35,368 nt of DNA from Casp-Chloro-G3 sp002816715 (GTDB taxonomy: Bacteria > Chloroflexota > Dehalococcoidia > Lucifugimonadales > UBA3495). Shown here piece by piece: positions 16,056 to 23,611 of this stretch. The position numbers and the translations under genes were made by a program. The notes beneath the pieces were generated by a model. It saw only the letters and a program-made list of their open reading frames with translations, had not been told where the DNA came from and ran no database searches. The number at the start of each line of letters is the position of its first letter. Position 1 is the stretch's first letter. The stretch spans positions 1 to 35,368 of the forward strand of contig JAQBUV010000018.1 of NCBI GenBank assembly GCA_027623815.1, in the 5' to 3' direction.

Positions 16056-16089
16056 CAGCCCGGACCAGCGAGTCGTGGGCTGTATCTTT
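16056..16089 (+). terminator. Possible terminator after the selenoprotein gene
   Basis: CAGCCC (16056-16061) and GGGCTG (16077-16082) can pair around a 15-base loop, followed by TATCTTTTT. The stem is short, so this is tentative. Confidence 0.4.
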
Positions 16090-16163
16090 TTGTAACCAGC
16101 ATGCCAGAATAAATACGCTAGGCCCAATCCCAATCAGGTGCGGCCAAATTTGGAGCTAAAAAC

Positions 16164-16865
16164 ATGGCGAACCCAGAACATGTCCAACTGGTCAAGCAGG
16201 GCGCCGAGGCTTTTACTCGCTGGCGTCAGGCTAACCCGGATACCATTTTAGACCTGGAGAGAGCCGACCTGCCTGGTGTCAATCTGGTTGGTGCCAGAAT
16301 CCGCAACGCCAATCTCAAGGGCGCCAACCTGACCGACGCCAAGCTGAGCCGGGCCAGCCTGTCCAAGGCCAACCTGTCCCAGGCTAACCTGTCCGGCGCT
16401 GATCTGGGGCGGGCAAGCGTGACCGACGCCAACTGCTCCGGGGCAAATCTCACCAACACAAACCTGCACTGGGCAGACTTCAGAGGCTCCAATCTGGAAG
16501 GCGCATTATTGCGTCATTCCCGCGCCATGCGCACCTCCTTCTTAAACGCCAATTTGTCGGGCGCAGATGCCAGCCAGTCCACCATGATTGAGGTTGATCT
16601 GCGCAACGCCATCCTCAAAGGTACCAATTTCTCCGCGGCCAACATGAACGGGGCCGACATCAGCCGGGCGATTCTGGAAGGCGCTAACTTCACCAAGGCG
16701 ATGATTCGAGACTCGCTTTGGATTATGACCGACATGCGTCACGCCAATTTGGATATGGCCAGCCTGCACCGTTGCGACCTGAACATGGCCAAGTACGACG
16801 AAACTACGCGCTTCCCCAAGAATTTTGATCCGCAGAACACCGGAGCTCGGGACGTGGTGGATTAG
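16164..16865 (+). CDS. Pentapeptide-repeat protein
   Basis: From about residue 34 to 205 the 233-residue protein consists of repeated A(N/D)LxX pentapeptides such as ANLKGANLTDAKLSRASLSK. These fold into a right-handed quadrilateral beta-helix. The N-terminal 30 residues (NPEHVQLVKQGAEAFTRW) form a helix seen in many cytosolic repeat proteins. The partner is unknown; Qnr/MfpA-like gyrase protection is possible in principle but nothing here supports it specifically. GGAG lies eight bases before the ATG. The repetition makes the opposite strand look coding, which is an artefact. Confidence 0.93.
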   Translation: MANPEHVQLVKQGAEAFTRWRQANPDTILDLERADLPGVNLVGARIRNANLKGANLTDAKLSRASLSKANLSQANLSGADLGRASVTDANCSGANLTNTNLHWADFRGSNLEGALLRHSRAMRTSFLNANLSGADASQSTMIEVDLRNAILKGTNFSAANMNGADISRAILEGANFTKAMIRDSLWIMTDMRHANLDMASLHRCDLNMAKYDETTRFPKNFDPQNTGARDVVD

Positions 16866-16951
16866 GGCAATCAGCAACGCGTCCAACCACGGCCTCGCCC
16901 ACTGGGTTTATGGTAGAATTACTGCCGCTGGTCTAACATCTGGAGGTCACG

Positions 16952-17977
16952 GTGGGAATAGTCCAAGTCTTTGCTAATCGCCCGGGCGCGGGCAAGACCT
17001 GTCTGATCGGCGCATTACTCAGTAACCTCACCCAGCAGGGCAAAAGGGTCGGTTACTACAAGCCCTTCTCTTCCTCCCCGACAACAGACCTCGACGTATC
17101 CTTTGTGTCCCAACAACTACTATCAGAAAGAACACCCGGCGAAGGCTCACCCCGGGTTCCCGCTCCCCAGCCGCTGCCAGCAACTTCGGGCACATCTTTG
17201 GGCAGCCAACCAATTCTGGATGCCCTGGCCGCCGCGACCGACCTGACCCTGGTTGAAGGGCCTGACCTGACATTAGCGGACGGAAAACCTTCGTCAGTAG
17301 CCACCGAGTTAGCTGCTCTCAGCGACTCCAAAGTGATCTTGGTAGTCCAGTATGAGCAGGGTTTGGACGCAGTGGCGATCGGAACGCTGGCCGAGCCCTT
17401 CCGGGAGCGGCTGATTGGCCTGGTGATAAATCATTCGCCGATTCATCGGCGTCAAAAAATCGCTCAAGAGTTGATCGACCCAATACGCAATAACGGCCTG
17501 CCGATGCTGGGGGCCATACCCGAAGACCGGTTTATGCAGTCGGTTACCGTTCAGCAAATAATTGAGCATCTAAACGGGCGCTGGGTTCAGGAACCCGAGA
17601 ACACCGATGCCCAGATTGACCGGTTTTTGATTGGCGGCAACATCATGGACTCTGGCCCCAGTTACTTTGGGCGTTACGCCAATCAGGCGGTAATCACCCG
17701 GGCCGAGCGGCCTGACATTCAGATGGCCAGCCTGATGTGCGACACCAAGTGTCTGGTGCTGACCGGCGGCGAAGAACCTACCGAATATATCCGAGTGGAA
17801 GCGAACAAGAAGGGAGTCCCGCTGATTTCGGTGGCTGGCGGCACTATCGGCACCGCCGAGGCATTAGTTGGACTGCTAGAAAGAGCAAACCCGCACAGCT
17901 TGGCGAAGATACAGCGGTTTTCCGCACTGATGCAGGAACACCTGGACCTGGACACATTGAACGCCGCACTGAGCTGA
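16952..17977 (+). CDS. BioD-like P-loop protein with C-terminal DRTGG domain
   Basis: The 341-residue protein starts with a dethiobiotin-synthetase-like P-loop domain (ANRPGAGKTCLIGALLSN, about 8-25). A DRTGG domain follows (about 210-320) with NIMDSGPSYFGRYANQAVIT and VAGGTIGTAEALVGLLE. This is the architecture of the N-terminal half of long phosphotransacetylases (COG0857 group), but no acetyltransferase domain is present, so it is a stand-alone regulatory or CobB/CobQ-like module. The start is GTG with GGAGGT upstream. Its real role is unknown. It stands alone between the pentapeptide gene and a repeat-rich gap. Confidence 0.8.
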   Translation: MGIVQVFANRPGAGKTCLIGALLSNLTQQGKRVGYYKPFSSSPTTDLDVSFVSQQLLSERTPGEGSPRVPAPQPLPATSGTSLGSQPILDALAAATDLTLVEGPDLTLADGKPSSVATELAALSDSKVILVVQYEQGLDAVAIGTLAEPFRERLIGLVINHSPIHRRQKIAQELIDPIRNNGLPMLGAIPEDRFMQSVTVQQIIEHLNGRWVQEPENTDAQIDRFLIGGNIMDSGPSYFGRYANQAVITRAERPDIQMASLMCDTKCLVLTGGEEPTEYIRVEANKKGVPLISVAGGTIGTAEALVGLLERANPHSLAKIQRFSALMQEHLDLDTLNAALS

Positions 17978-18039
17978 TATCAATTTTGTATGAATATCGC
18001 CTGCTTTAGGCGAAGTCACTCATCAAATCCACCCAGGTC

Positions 18040-18261
18040 AAACATGAGTCATACCGAATTTTCCAGCCAGATGGTAGACCGTGCATGTCCCTAAACAGTC
18101 GCAGGCAGTAACTCCCTCTCCCTCGATGGGAGAGGCTTGGGGTGAGGGAGAGGGTGAGGGTGAGTCCCCCTCCCTTTAACTCCCTCCCACCAGGGGAGGG
18201 AGGACAGCCTACCGATGCAAGGTGCGCTCCTAATCACCAAAATGCGGGATGACTCATGTTT
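18040..18261. mobile_element. MITE-like element with AAACATGAGTCAT ends enclosing a CTCTCCC repeat
   Basis: AAACATGAGTCAT at 18040-18052 is repeated in perfect inversion at 18249-18261. Beyond this 13-bp core the inward continuation also matches (CCG and ATTTT, with two mismatches over 23 bases). The 222-bp interior contains the composite palindrome repeat 18112-18204 and no gene. This is the structure of a small non-autonomous element. Confidence 0.65.
18112..18204 (+). repeat. Composite CTCTCCC palindrome repeat, copy 3
   Basis: Here the two palindromes are CTCCCTCTCCC...GGGAGAGG and CCTCCC...GGGAGGG. They are separated by a G-rich spacer (ggggtgagggagagggtgag). It is the most diverged full copy. 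Confidence 0.7.
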
Positions 18262-18314
18262 AGCGATGTCACGGTGATCCCCTTGGCAGGCCCAAGCCAG
18301 GCACGGTTAGAACT

Positions 18315-18821
18315 TTAGTATTCCCAGGACGAGTATTCTGCCGAGTTTTGCTTCATATCTTCGTACACCCATACCATGCGATCAAGAAACCACATTTTCC
18401 CCAGTATCACCAGGGTTAGACCAAGCAGTACCGGCCAAATGTTTAATTGGTAGAGTCCCCACGCTAAGAAAGGTAATCCGCTTGCTGTCACAATATTGAG
18501 AACCGTAATTACTGGGATATGGTGCCTAGGAATGGGCAGCTCATTTTTTCGTAACCATACTCGCTCACCTAATACCGCTTTGGAAGCCCAATACTTGGTT
18601 GTCTTTGGTTTTCTGAAGAACCGGGGATTGATCCAAGTCCAAAATAGCAGAAATGCCACTGGGGCCAGACTGTACCACCCAATCCAAACATGACTCCACA
18701 CGGCAAGAGCTAGCAGCGGCAATATAACAAAACGCGTCCAGACGCTCCACGGATTTGAGTGCTGCAGCCACGTTTGGTCACTGAGCCCGAAAAAGCTTGT
18801 TGCTTTGTTTAGAATATTCAT
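18315..18821 (-). CDS. Small polytopic membrane protein, DUF6653-like
   Basis: The 168-residue protein has about four hydrophobic segments (about 31-46, 48-65, 103-120 and 127-145). Conserved-looking motifs are HSNPWSVWTRFVILPLLALA, WTWINPRFF, VLGERVWL and MVWVYEDMK. These match DUF6653 as I remember it, a family of unknown function. The ATG at 18819-18821 has no clear ribosome binding site. It lies between two inverted-repeat elements (18040-18261 and 18844-18943), which makes later acquisition possible. Confidence 0.7.
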   Translation of the reverse strand: MNILNKATSFFGLSDQTWLQHSNPWSVWTRFVILPLLALAVWSHVWIGWYSLAPVAFLLFWTWINPRFFRKPKTTKYWASKAVLGERVWLRKNELPIPRHHIPVITVLNIVTASGLPFLAWGLYQLNIWPVLLGLTLVILGKMWFLDRMVWVYEDMKQNSAEYSSWEY

Positions 18822-18843
18822 GCGCTACATTACACAGCATATC

Positions 18844-18943
18844 CCTTAGGGCTCATGACGAAATAACTGATGCAATCGTTAGCTGTAACCCTATTTGGGA
18901 AGTCTCACACGTGAACCATTTATTTCGTCATGATGCCTTAGTG
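18844..18943. mobile_element. Short inverted-repeat element with TCATGACGAAATAA ends
   Basis: TCATGACGAAATAA at 18853-18866 is repeated in perfect inversion at 18920-18933. Looser matches continue outward (ccttagggc against ccactaaggc). The element is about 100 bp with no coding content, just upstream of the DUF6653-like gene. No further copy is seen in the window. Confidence 0.55.
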
Positions 18944-19002
18944 GAGTAGCGAGGAAGAGTAATGTCGGCGAGATTCACAGCATTTTAGCCGCCAGCCACC
19001 AG

Positions 19003-19290
19003 CTACTCAGCGACCTCAAACCGCTCCGACTCCGGCGGCTTGGCCCACAGTTCGCCGGCTCCGGCCATTGCCACTTCCCGCTGCGGACTGGCCCGCCAGG
19101 CGTCATAAATATCGTTGCTGTCCCAGGTGACCAGGGTGGTGATTTTGGTCGGGTCGCTGAGAGAATAGAGGGTTTCCCGACTGCCGAATCCCGGGGCTTT
19201 GCTCTGAGCCAGGCCATTTCCGTCCAGCAGATTTTTGGCCTCGTCAATTTTCTCTGGTTTAGCCCAATGATGAGTTACAACGCCAATCAT
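19003..19290 (-). CDS. ABM-domain (dimeric alpha-beta barrel) protein
   Basis: The 95-residue protein has the antibiotic-biosynthesis-monooxygenase (ABM) pattern: MIGVVTHHWAKPEKIDEAKN, then PGFGSRETLYSLSDP, KITTLVTWDSNDIYDAWRAS and a short C-terminal helix. Such proteins dimerise into an alpha-beta barrel and often act on quinones or haem-like compounds, but many have no known substrate. GAGGAG lies upstream of the ATG. It is a single-gene unit. Confidence 0.82.
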   Translation of the reverse strand: MIGVVTHHWAKPEKIDEAKNLLDGNGLAQSKAPGFGSRETLYSLSDPTKITTLVTWDSNDIYDAWRASPQREVAMAGAGELWAKPPESERFEVAE

Positions 19291-19472
19291 GTGTTTTTCA
19301 CTCCTCTAAGAAGTCACCTGAGAATAAGTCCGCATTTCCAATGTGTCTACCTGTCAGGATCAGGTATTGGCCAAGAATCATTCACCGGCAATCCAAGTGC
19401 GGTGTTATTTGGCGACGAGTTCTAAGAATTGCTTATTACTTTGTCAATACGTTGGACTCTCTTCTTATCATG

Positions 19473-20879
19473 TCATGCCGAATCCCAATCGTCATTGGCG
19501 GTGTCCTCAGCGGTAATCGAACGGGGCCTAGGAGACGGAGATTCAACTCCGGTAGGCTCGTGGCGACGCAGACCGCTGCCTTCCGCTCGGAACAGCGGTA
19601 TCAGAACTATCGGGGCCACCAGAGTTGTAATTACGGTCATCATGATGCTCACACCGAACAGGCTCTGCGCGATGATGCCCTGAGATAGACCGATACCAGC
19701 GATAATCAGCGCCACCTCGCCTCGGGGCATCATGCCCACACCCACCCGGGCGCTCCCCCGCAGGTTGAAACCGGTGAACAGCGCGGGCACCCCAGACCCC
19801 AGTACCTTGGACAGAACGGCCAGGACCGAGATGATTAACCCGAAGGCTAGACCGTTGGCCATTGAGCTAACGTCCACCAGCATGCCCATCACCACAAAGA
19901 AGACCGGAACCAGAATTTCGTTAACCGGAATCAGTTGTTCCTCTACCCGGCGTCCCAGGTTGGTGGTGGAGAGGGCCAGACCAATGGAGAAAGCTCCAAT
20001 GATAAAGGCCAGGCCAAATATCTCGGCCATGCCCGCCGCCAGTAACGCCAACGCCGACATCATAACCAGACCAGCCCCAGGAGCGCGGAAAAGGTTGACC
20101 AATTTTTCCAGGTAGGGCGCGGCCAGTATCCCAACCGCGGTCAGCCCCAACCAGAAACCGACGGCCTTGAAGGTGATCCACCCGACACTGGCCAGGGAGA
20201 AGGTGCCTGCTACGCTGATGCCCACCACCACGGTAAGCACCAAAATTCCCAACACGTCGTCAACCACCGCCGCCGCCAGAACGGTCACCCCTTCGGGGGA
20301 GTCCAGGCGGTTCAGGTCGGCCAGCACCCGGGCAGTAATACCCACCGAGGTAGCGGTCATTATTGCGCCCATGAACAACGCTTTGGGTGAAGTGAATCCC
20401 CCTCCGTCGTCAAAACCGAACAGTACCGTCGCGCCCGCACCCAACGCGAAGGGGACAATCACGCCGCCCAACGCCACAGCGGTGGCTGGCCCGGCATAGC
20501 GGAGGAACTGGCGTAAATTAGTTTCCAGGCCAATGGCAAACAGCAAGAAGATGGAACCGATTTGGGCCAACGAGAACAGTTCATTGCTGACCGGAATGGT
20601 CGCGGCCACGCCATCAACCAGCGGAATGGGAAACAGCGGCCCAAATCCCGGAATGTTGATTGCGCCCAAAGCAAAGGGGCCGATCAGCACCCCGACACCC
20701 AACTCGGCCAACACCGGCGGCAGTTTCAGATAGCGTGACGCTAACTCGCCAGCAATTTTAGCCGCAAAGAGGATGACCGCCAACTGGATCAGGAGATCGA
20801 TGATTATTTCGGTAACCCCGCTTTCCCCGGATTGAAGAACGGAAAGGAGGACAGGCAGACCGTATATATTTTCAAGCAT
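19473..20879 (-). CDS. CPA2-family cation:proton antiporter
   Basis: The 468-residue protein is a Kef-type/NapA-like Na+/H+ or K+/H+ exchanger of about 12-13 membrane helices. Motifs are LPPVLAELGVGVLIGPFALG in an early helix, LFAIGLETNLRQF, MTATSVGITARVLADL, and AVVDDVLGILVL with its two acidic residues. No C-terminal RCK/TrkA nucleotide-binding domain is present; the tail is short and polar. The ATG at 20877-20879 has no clear ribosome binding site, but an extended -10 promoter is 39 bases upstream. Confidence 0.92.
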   Translation of the reverse strand: MLENIYGLPVLLSVLQSGESGVTEIIIDLLIQLAVILFAAKIAGELASRYLKLPPVLAELGVGVLIGPFALGAINIPGFGPLFPIPLVDGVAATIPVSNELFSLAQIGSIFLLFAIGLETNLRQFLRYAGPATAVALGGVIVPFALGAGATVLFGFDDGGGFTSPKALFMGAIMTATSVGITARVLADLNRLDSPEGVTVLAAAVVDDVLGILVLTVVVGISVAGTFSLASVGWITFKAVGFWLGLTAVGILAAPYLEKLVNLFRAPGAGLVMMSALALLAAGMAEIFGLAFIIGAFSIGLALSTTNLGRRVEEQLIPVNEILVPVFFVVMGMLVDVSSMANGLAFGLIISVLAVLSKVLGSGVPALFTGFNLRGSARVGVGMMPRGEVALIIAGIGLSQGIIAQSLFGVSIMMTVITTLVAPIVLIPLFRAEGSGLRRHEPTGVESPSPRPRSITAEDTANDDWDSA

Positions 20880-20917
20880 CAGAAATGGTGGCAGTTGTAA
20901 AAAAGCATAGCGAAGAT

Positions 20918-20926
20918 ATTATATCA
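20918..20926 (-). promoter_or_regulatory. Extended -10 promoter for the antiporter gene
   Basis: On the minus strand TGATATAAT gives a perfect -10 with the upstream TGn extension. No good -35 is visible at the right distance, which is typical for extended -10 promoters. The expected leader is about 30 bases. Confidence 0.5.
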
Positions 20927-20989
20927 TTGGTTCAAAGCTAGCGGCAGATGGGTGATGCATTGGTAACAAAGTTTGGCCGAGCCACTTAA

Positions 20990-21091
20990 CCGCTCGTCCT
21001 GCGGCTCTCGAAGGACAGGACAGCAAACCCTGTAGCCCACGCATGGTTCGTCAAGCCTGTCCTGAGATTGCCGAAGGGTCACCATGAGCGG
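20990..21091. repeat. Diverged repeat with CCGCTC/GAGCGG ends
   Basis: The stretch begins CCGCTCGTCCTG and ends ACCATGAGCGG. Inside are gaaggacaggac and cctgtcctgag in inversion. Pieces such as ccatgagcgg also occur in the element at 8665-8777 and accacgagcgg in that at 13028-13152, so it is probably related. It accounts for much of the 359-bp gap 20880-21238; the rest holds the promoters of the two divergent genes. Confidence 0.55.
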
Positions 21092-21132
21092 ACTCTCCAC
21101 GACTTGGCAATTGTCCCGCCACTCACAATTTC

Positions 21133-21161
21133 TTGACAACAAATAGGGCCTTTGTTAACAT
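21133..21161 (+). promoter_or_regulatory. Sigma-70-type promoter of the thrC2-NIL-MoaD operon
   Basis: TTGACA (21133-21138) is followed by exactly 17 bases and TAACAT (21156-21161), leaving a leader of about 70 bases before the GTG start. The leader (tgcttgtcactagccaaatt...) shows no riboswitch that I can identify. Confidence 0.7.
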
Positions 21162-21238
21162 CGAATGTGCTTGTCACTAGCCAAATTGGTGGCTCCTCTA
21201 TGTATATGCGTCCCTAATTTTCGGAGGTAACTAGAACC

Positions 21239-22528
21239 GTGCCATTTGTCAGCGGATTGAAATGTCGGGAGTGCAGCCGGGAGTATCCGGCGGAAGCGCT
21301 CAACGTTTGCGACTTCTGCTTTGGGCCGTTGGAGGTGGAGTACGATTACGACACCATTTCCGAGGTCATCAGCGCTGATCGAATTTCCAAGGGGCCGCTA
21401 AGCATCTGGCGCTATCAAGACCTGTTGCCAGCCAGCGGCGAGAATCCGGTGGACATCATGGCTGGCTATACCCCGCTGCTCAAAGCCCCCAACCTGGGCA
21501 AGCGGCTGGGCCTGAACAACCTGTACATCAAAAACGACAGCGTCAACCCCTCCTTCTCGTTCAAAGACCGGGTCGTCTCCGTGGCGGCCACCAAGGCGGT
21601 GGAGTTTGGGTTTGAGACTCTGGCTTGCGCCTCCACGGGCAACCTGGCCTGTAGCGTCGCCGCACACGCGGCCCGGGCGGGCATCCGCTCGGTAGTCTTC
21701 ATCCCCTCCGACCTGGAGCGTGGCAAGGTCATTGGCGCCGCAATCTATGGCCCCACCATGGTGGCGGTAGACGGCACCTACGATGAGGTAAACCGCCTGT
21801 GCAGCGAGGTGGGTGACAACTACCCCTGGGCCTTTGTGAACATCAACATGCGCGCTTATTACGCCGAGGGCAGCAAGACCCTGGGCTACGAAGTTGCCGA
21901 ACAGTTGGGCTGGCGATTACCGGAACATGTGGTGGTTCCTTCAGCGTCCGGTGCCATGTTCACCAAAATCTGGAAGGGCTTTAACGAGTTGGCTTGCCTG
22001 GGGTTGCTGGACGGCGTTGCCGCCATGTCCTTTGGCCCCGACCAGAATACGGTGCACCACCCGGCGGTCACCACCAGGATGCACATGGCTCAGGCCGAGG
22101 GGTGCAGCCCCATTGTCACCGCATGGAAAGAAGGCCAGACCCAAGTCAAGCCGGTGCGTCCCAACAGCATTGCCAAATCGCTGGCCATCGGCAATCCCGC
22201 CGACGGCATCTATGCCTTGCGCGTGATCAACAAATCCGGCGGCAGCGGCAACACCGTGCCCGAATCAGACGTGGTTGATGGCATTAAACTGCTGGCCGAA
22301 ACTGAAGGAGTTTTCACCGAGACCGCTGGCGGCGTGGTCATTTCTGCCTTGAAACAACTGGCTGAGTCGGGGGCAATCAAACCCGACGAATTGACAGTGG
22401 CCTATATTACCGGCAACGGGCTGAAGACCCAGGAAGCCGTGGAAGGTGTGGTCAACCCCCTGATGGTTAAGCCCACCCTCAGTTCCTTTGAAGAGGCCCT
22501 CAGCGAACGCACTGCGATCAGAAGGTAG
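21239..22528 (+). CDS. Threonine-synthase homologue with N-terminal zinc ribbon; possible homocysteine synthase
   Basis: The 429-residue PLP enzyme starts with a four-cysteine knuckle (C9, C12, C24, C27). It continues with the threonine-synthase fold. The PLP lysine is K109 in NPSFSFKDRVV, unlike NPTGSFKDRGM of the canonical copy at 4767-5828. CASTGNLACSVAAHAARAG and PSASGAMFTKIWKGF form the cofactor site. The start is GTG with GGAGGT upstream. It is followed after six bases by a NIL-domain gene and then a sulfur-carrier gene. That neighbourhood, plus a second threonine synthase nearby, suggests it may use O-phosphohomoserine and a protein thiocarboxylate to make homocysteine. Plain threonine synthase remains possible. 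Confidence 0.9.
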   Translation: MPFVSGLKCRECSREYPAEALNVCDFCFGPLEVEYDYDTISEVISADRISKGPLSIWRYQDLLPASGENPVDIMAGYTPLLKAPNLGKRLGLNNLYIKNDSVNPSFSFKDRVVSVAATKAVEFGFETLACASTGNLACSVAAHAARAGIRSVVFIPSDLERGKVIGAAIYGPTMVAVDGTYDEVNRLCSEVGDNYPWAFVNINMRAYYAEGSKTLGYEVAEQLGWRLPEHVVVPSASGAMFTKIWKGFNELACLGLLDGVAAMSFGPDQNTVHHPAVTTRMHMAQAEGCSPIVTAWKEGQTQVKPVRPNSIAKSLAIGNPADGIYALRVINKSGGSGNTVPESDVVDGIKLLAETEGVFTETAGGVVISALKQLAESGAIKPDELTVAYITGNGLKTQEAVEGVVNPLMVKPTLSSFEEALSERTAIRR

Positions 22529-22534
22529 TGGAGC

Positions 22535-22777
22535 ATGGACCGACAGCGGGTCAAGTTCACCTTTGAGTCTGAAATGGTCAAGGAACCGATCATTTACCGC
22601 TTGGGTCAGGACTTTCACATCGTGACCAACATACGCCGCGCCGACGTGCGGGAAAAGCTTGGTTGGGTGGTGCTGGAACTGGACGGCGAAAAAGAAGAGA
22701 TTGAGCGCGGTCTACAATGGGTCAGTTCCACCGGTGTGCGCGTGGACCCGGTGGGCGGAGATGTAATCGCAGGCTAG
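22535..22777 (+). CDS. NIL-domain protein
   Basis: The 80-residue protein is a free-standing NIL domain: VKFTFESEMVKEPIIYRLGQ, then FHIVTNIRRADVREKLGWVV and a C-terminal GVRVDPV. NIL domains sit at the C terminus of the methionine transporter ATPase MetN, where they bind methionine. They also occur fused to ferredoxins in alternative homocysteine synthesis. GTGGAG just before the ATG overlaps the spacing from the thrC-like stop. Here it could sense methionine or hold the sulfur carrier on the enzyme; both are inferences. Confidence 0.88.
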   Translation: MDRQRVKFTFESEMVKEPIIYRLGQDFHIVTNIRRADVREKLGWVVLELDGEKEEIERGLQWVSSTGVRVDPVGGDVIAG

Positions 22778-22822
22778 ACCAGCGTCTGGCCTATTGTTTT
22801 AGCTAGAGGAGGAGTTCCCCAG

Positions 22823-23110
22823 ATGGGTGTCTTAGTTCGTATTCCTACACCATTGCGGCGCATGACCGGAGGGCTGGACAAAGTTGAAATGGTCGAGTCC
22901 AACCTGGTAGACATGATTGATAATCTGGAGTCCAGCTATCCTGGCGTCAAAGAGCGATTGATTGACGAGAACGGCGAATTGCGCTATTTCGTCAACATTT
23001 ACGTTAACGGCGAAGACGTCCGCTTTATGGATGGCCTGTCCACCTCCACCAAGTCGGGCGACGAGATCAGCATTGTCCCGGCGGTGGCTGGCGGGTTGGG
23101 GCTATATTAG
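22823..23110 (+). CDS. MoaD/ThiS-like sulfur-carrier protein with residues after the Gly-Gly
   Basis: The 95-residue protein has the ubiquitin-like MoaD/ThiS fold: VLVRIPTPLRRMTGG at the start, YFVNIYVNGEDVRFMDGLST, then GDEISIVPAVAGG near the end. The Gly-Gly that carries the thiocarboxylate is followed by LGLY, so a C-terminal cleavage would be needed first, as known for some carriers processed by JAMM proteases. No such protease or E1-like enzyme is in the window. AGGAGGAG before the ATG is the strongest ribosome binding site of the operon. It is the last gene, followed by a terminator. Confidence 0.9.
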   Translation: MGVLVRIPTPLRRMTGGLDKVEMVESNLVDMIDNLESSYPGVKERLIDENGELRYFVNIYVNGEDVRFMDGLSTSTKSGDEISIVPAVAGGLGLY

Positions 23111-23150
23111 ATAGACCCGGCAATCCTACCCCGGCTTTTTCGCAGAATTT

Positions 23151-23178
23151 AGAGGCTCAGATAATCTGGGCCTCTTTG
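23151..23178 (+). terminator. Hairpin terminator of the thrC2-NIL-MoaD operon
   Basis: AGAGGCTCAGA (23151-23161) pairs with TCTGGGCCTCT (23165-23175) over 11 bp with one G-U pair and a three-base loop, then TT. The T run is short but the position, 40 bases after the MoaD stop, is right. Confidence 0.65.
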
Positions 23179-23287
23179 CATGCTCCTTAGAAAGCTGTTG
23201 CGGCATTCCCATCTTGGTCAATCCCACCGAATCTACCCAGACTCGGCAACCACCTACATTGAAGAACCCGGTGATAAACCCGGTGAT

Positions 23288-23506
23288 CTACTTTACGGCC
23301 TTGCGGATCAACCCCGCCACCAATAGCAACACCAACGCTCCCACCAGCGCCGTGACCAAGGACCCCAAAAGTCCCGCCAGTTCAGAAACTCCCGCCAGGC
23401 GGAAGAGAAATCCCCCGATAAGCCCGCCAACCGCTCCAATAAGGATATTACCAATGCAGCCGAATCCTTGGCCGCGCATCAGTAACCCGCTCAGCCACCC
23501 GGCCAA
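23288..23506 (-). CDS. GlsB/YeaQ/YmgE-type small membrane protein, N-terminally short
   Basis: The 72-residue protein has the family signature WLSGLLMRGQGFGCIGNILI followed by GAVGGLIGGFLF and a second hydrophobic helix, ending in IRKAVK. Family members normally begin with another 10-15 hydrophobic residues before the GWL motif. Here a TAG lies directly before the TTG start, and three copies of an 8-bp repeat (ccaactac on the plus strand, 23503-23526) fill the expected N-terminal region. The gene may be truncated by that repeat, or may start at TTG and still work. No ribosome binding site is evident. Confidence 0.65.
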   Translation of the reverse strand: MAGWLSGLLMRGQGFGCIGNILIGAVGGLIGGFLFRLAGVSELAGLLGSLVTALVGALVLLLVAGLIRKAVK

Positions 23507-23526
23507 CTACCCAACTACCCAACTAC
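23503..23526. repeat. 8-bp tandem repeat, three copies
   Basis: ccaactac is repeated three times without a change. It overlaps the 5' end of the GlsB-like gene and puts a TAG in frame just before its TTG. Confidence 0.85.
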
Positions 23527-23611
23527 CAGAGCACCAAGTAAGCTCACCAATGTCATGGCTGTGTCTACTTATGTCTACTTTGTATATCCGTTTTTAAAGT
23601 CAGAGTGTCTA

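Larger units (their letters stand above)
17978..18314. other. Intergenic stretch occupied by an inverted-repeat element
   Basis: Most of this 337-bp gap is the element 18040-18261 and the nested repeat 18112-18204. The rest shows no coding sequence. Both flanking genes end here (convergent), but I see no classical terminator outside the repeats. Confidence 0.6.

Noticed and set aside
16226..16886. Minus-strand ORFs opposite the pentapeptide gene
   Set aside because: Regular pentapeptide codons leave the other strand free of stops; there is no independent support for a gene.
20924..21142. A 72-residue minus-strand ORF upstream of the antiporter gene
   Set aside because: It runs through a diverged dispersed repeat and the promoter of the next operon; no domain is recognisable.
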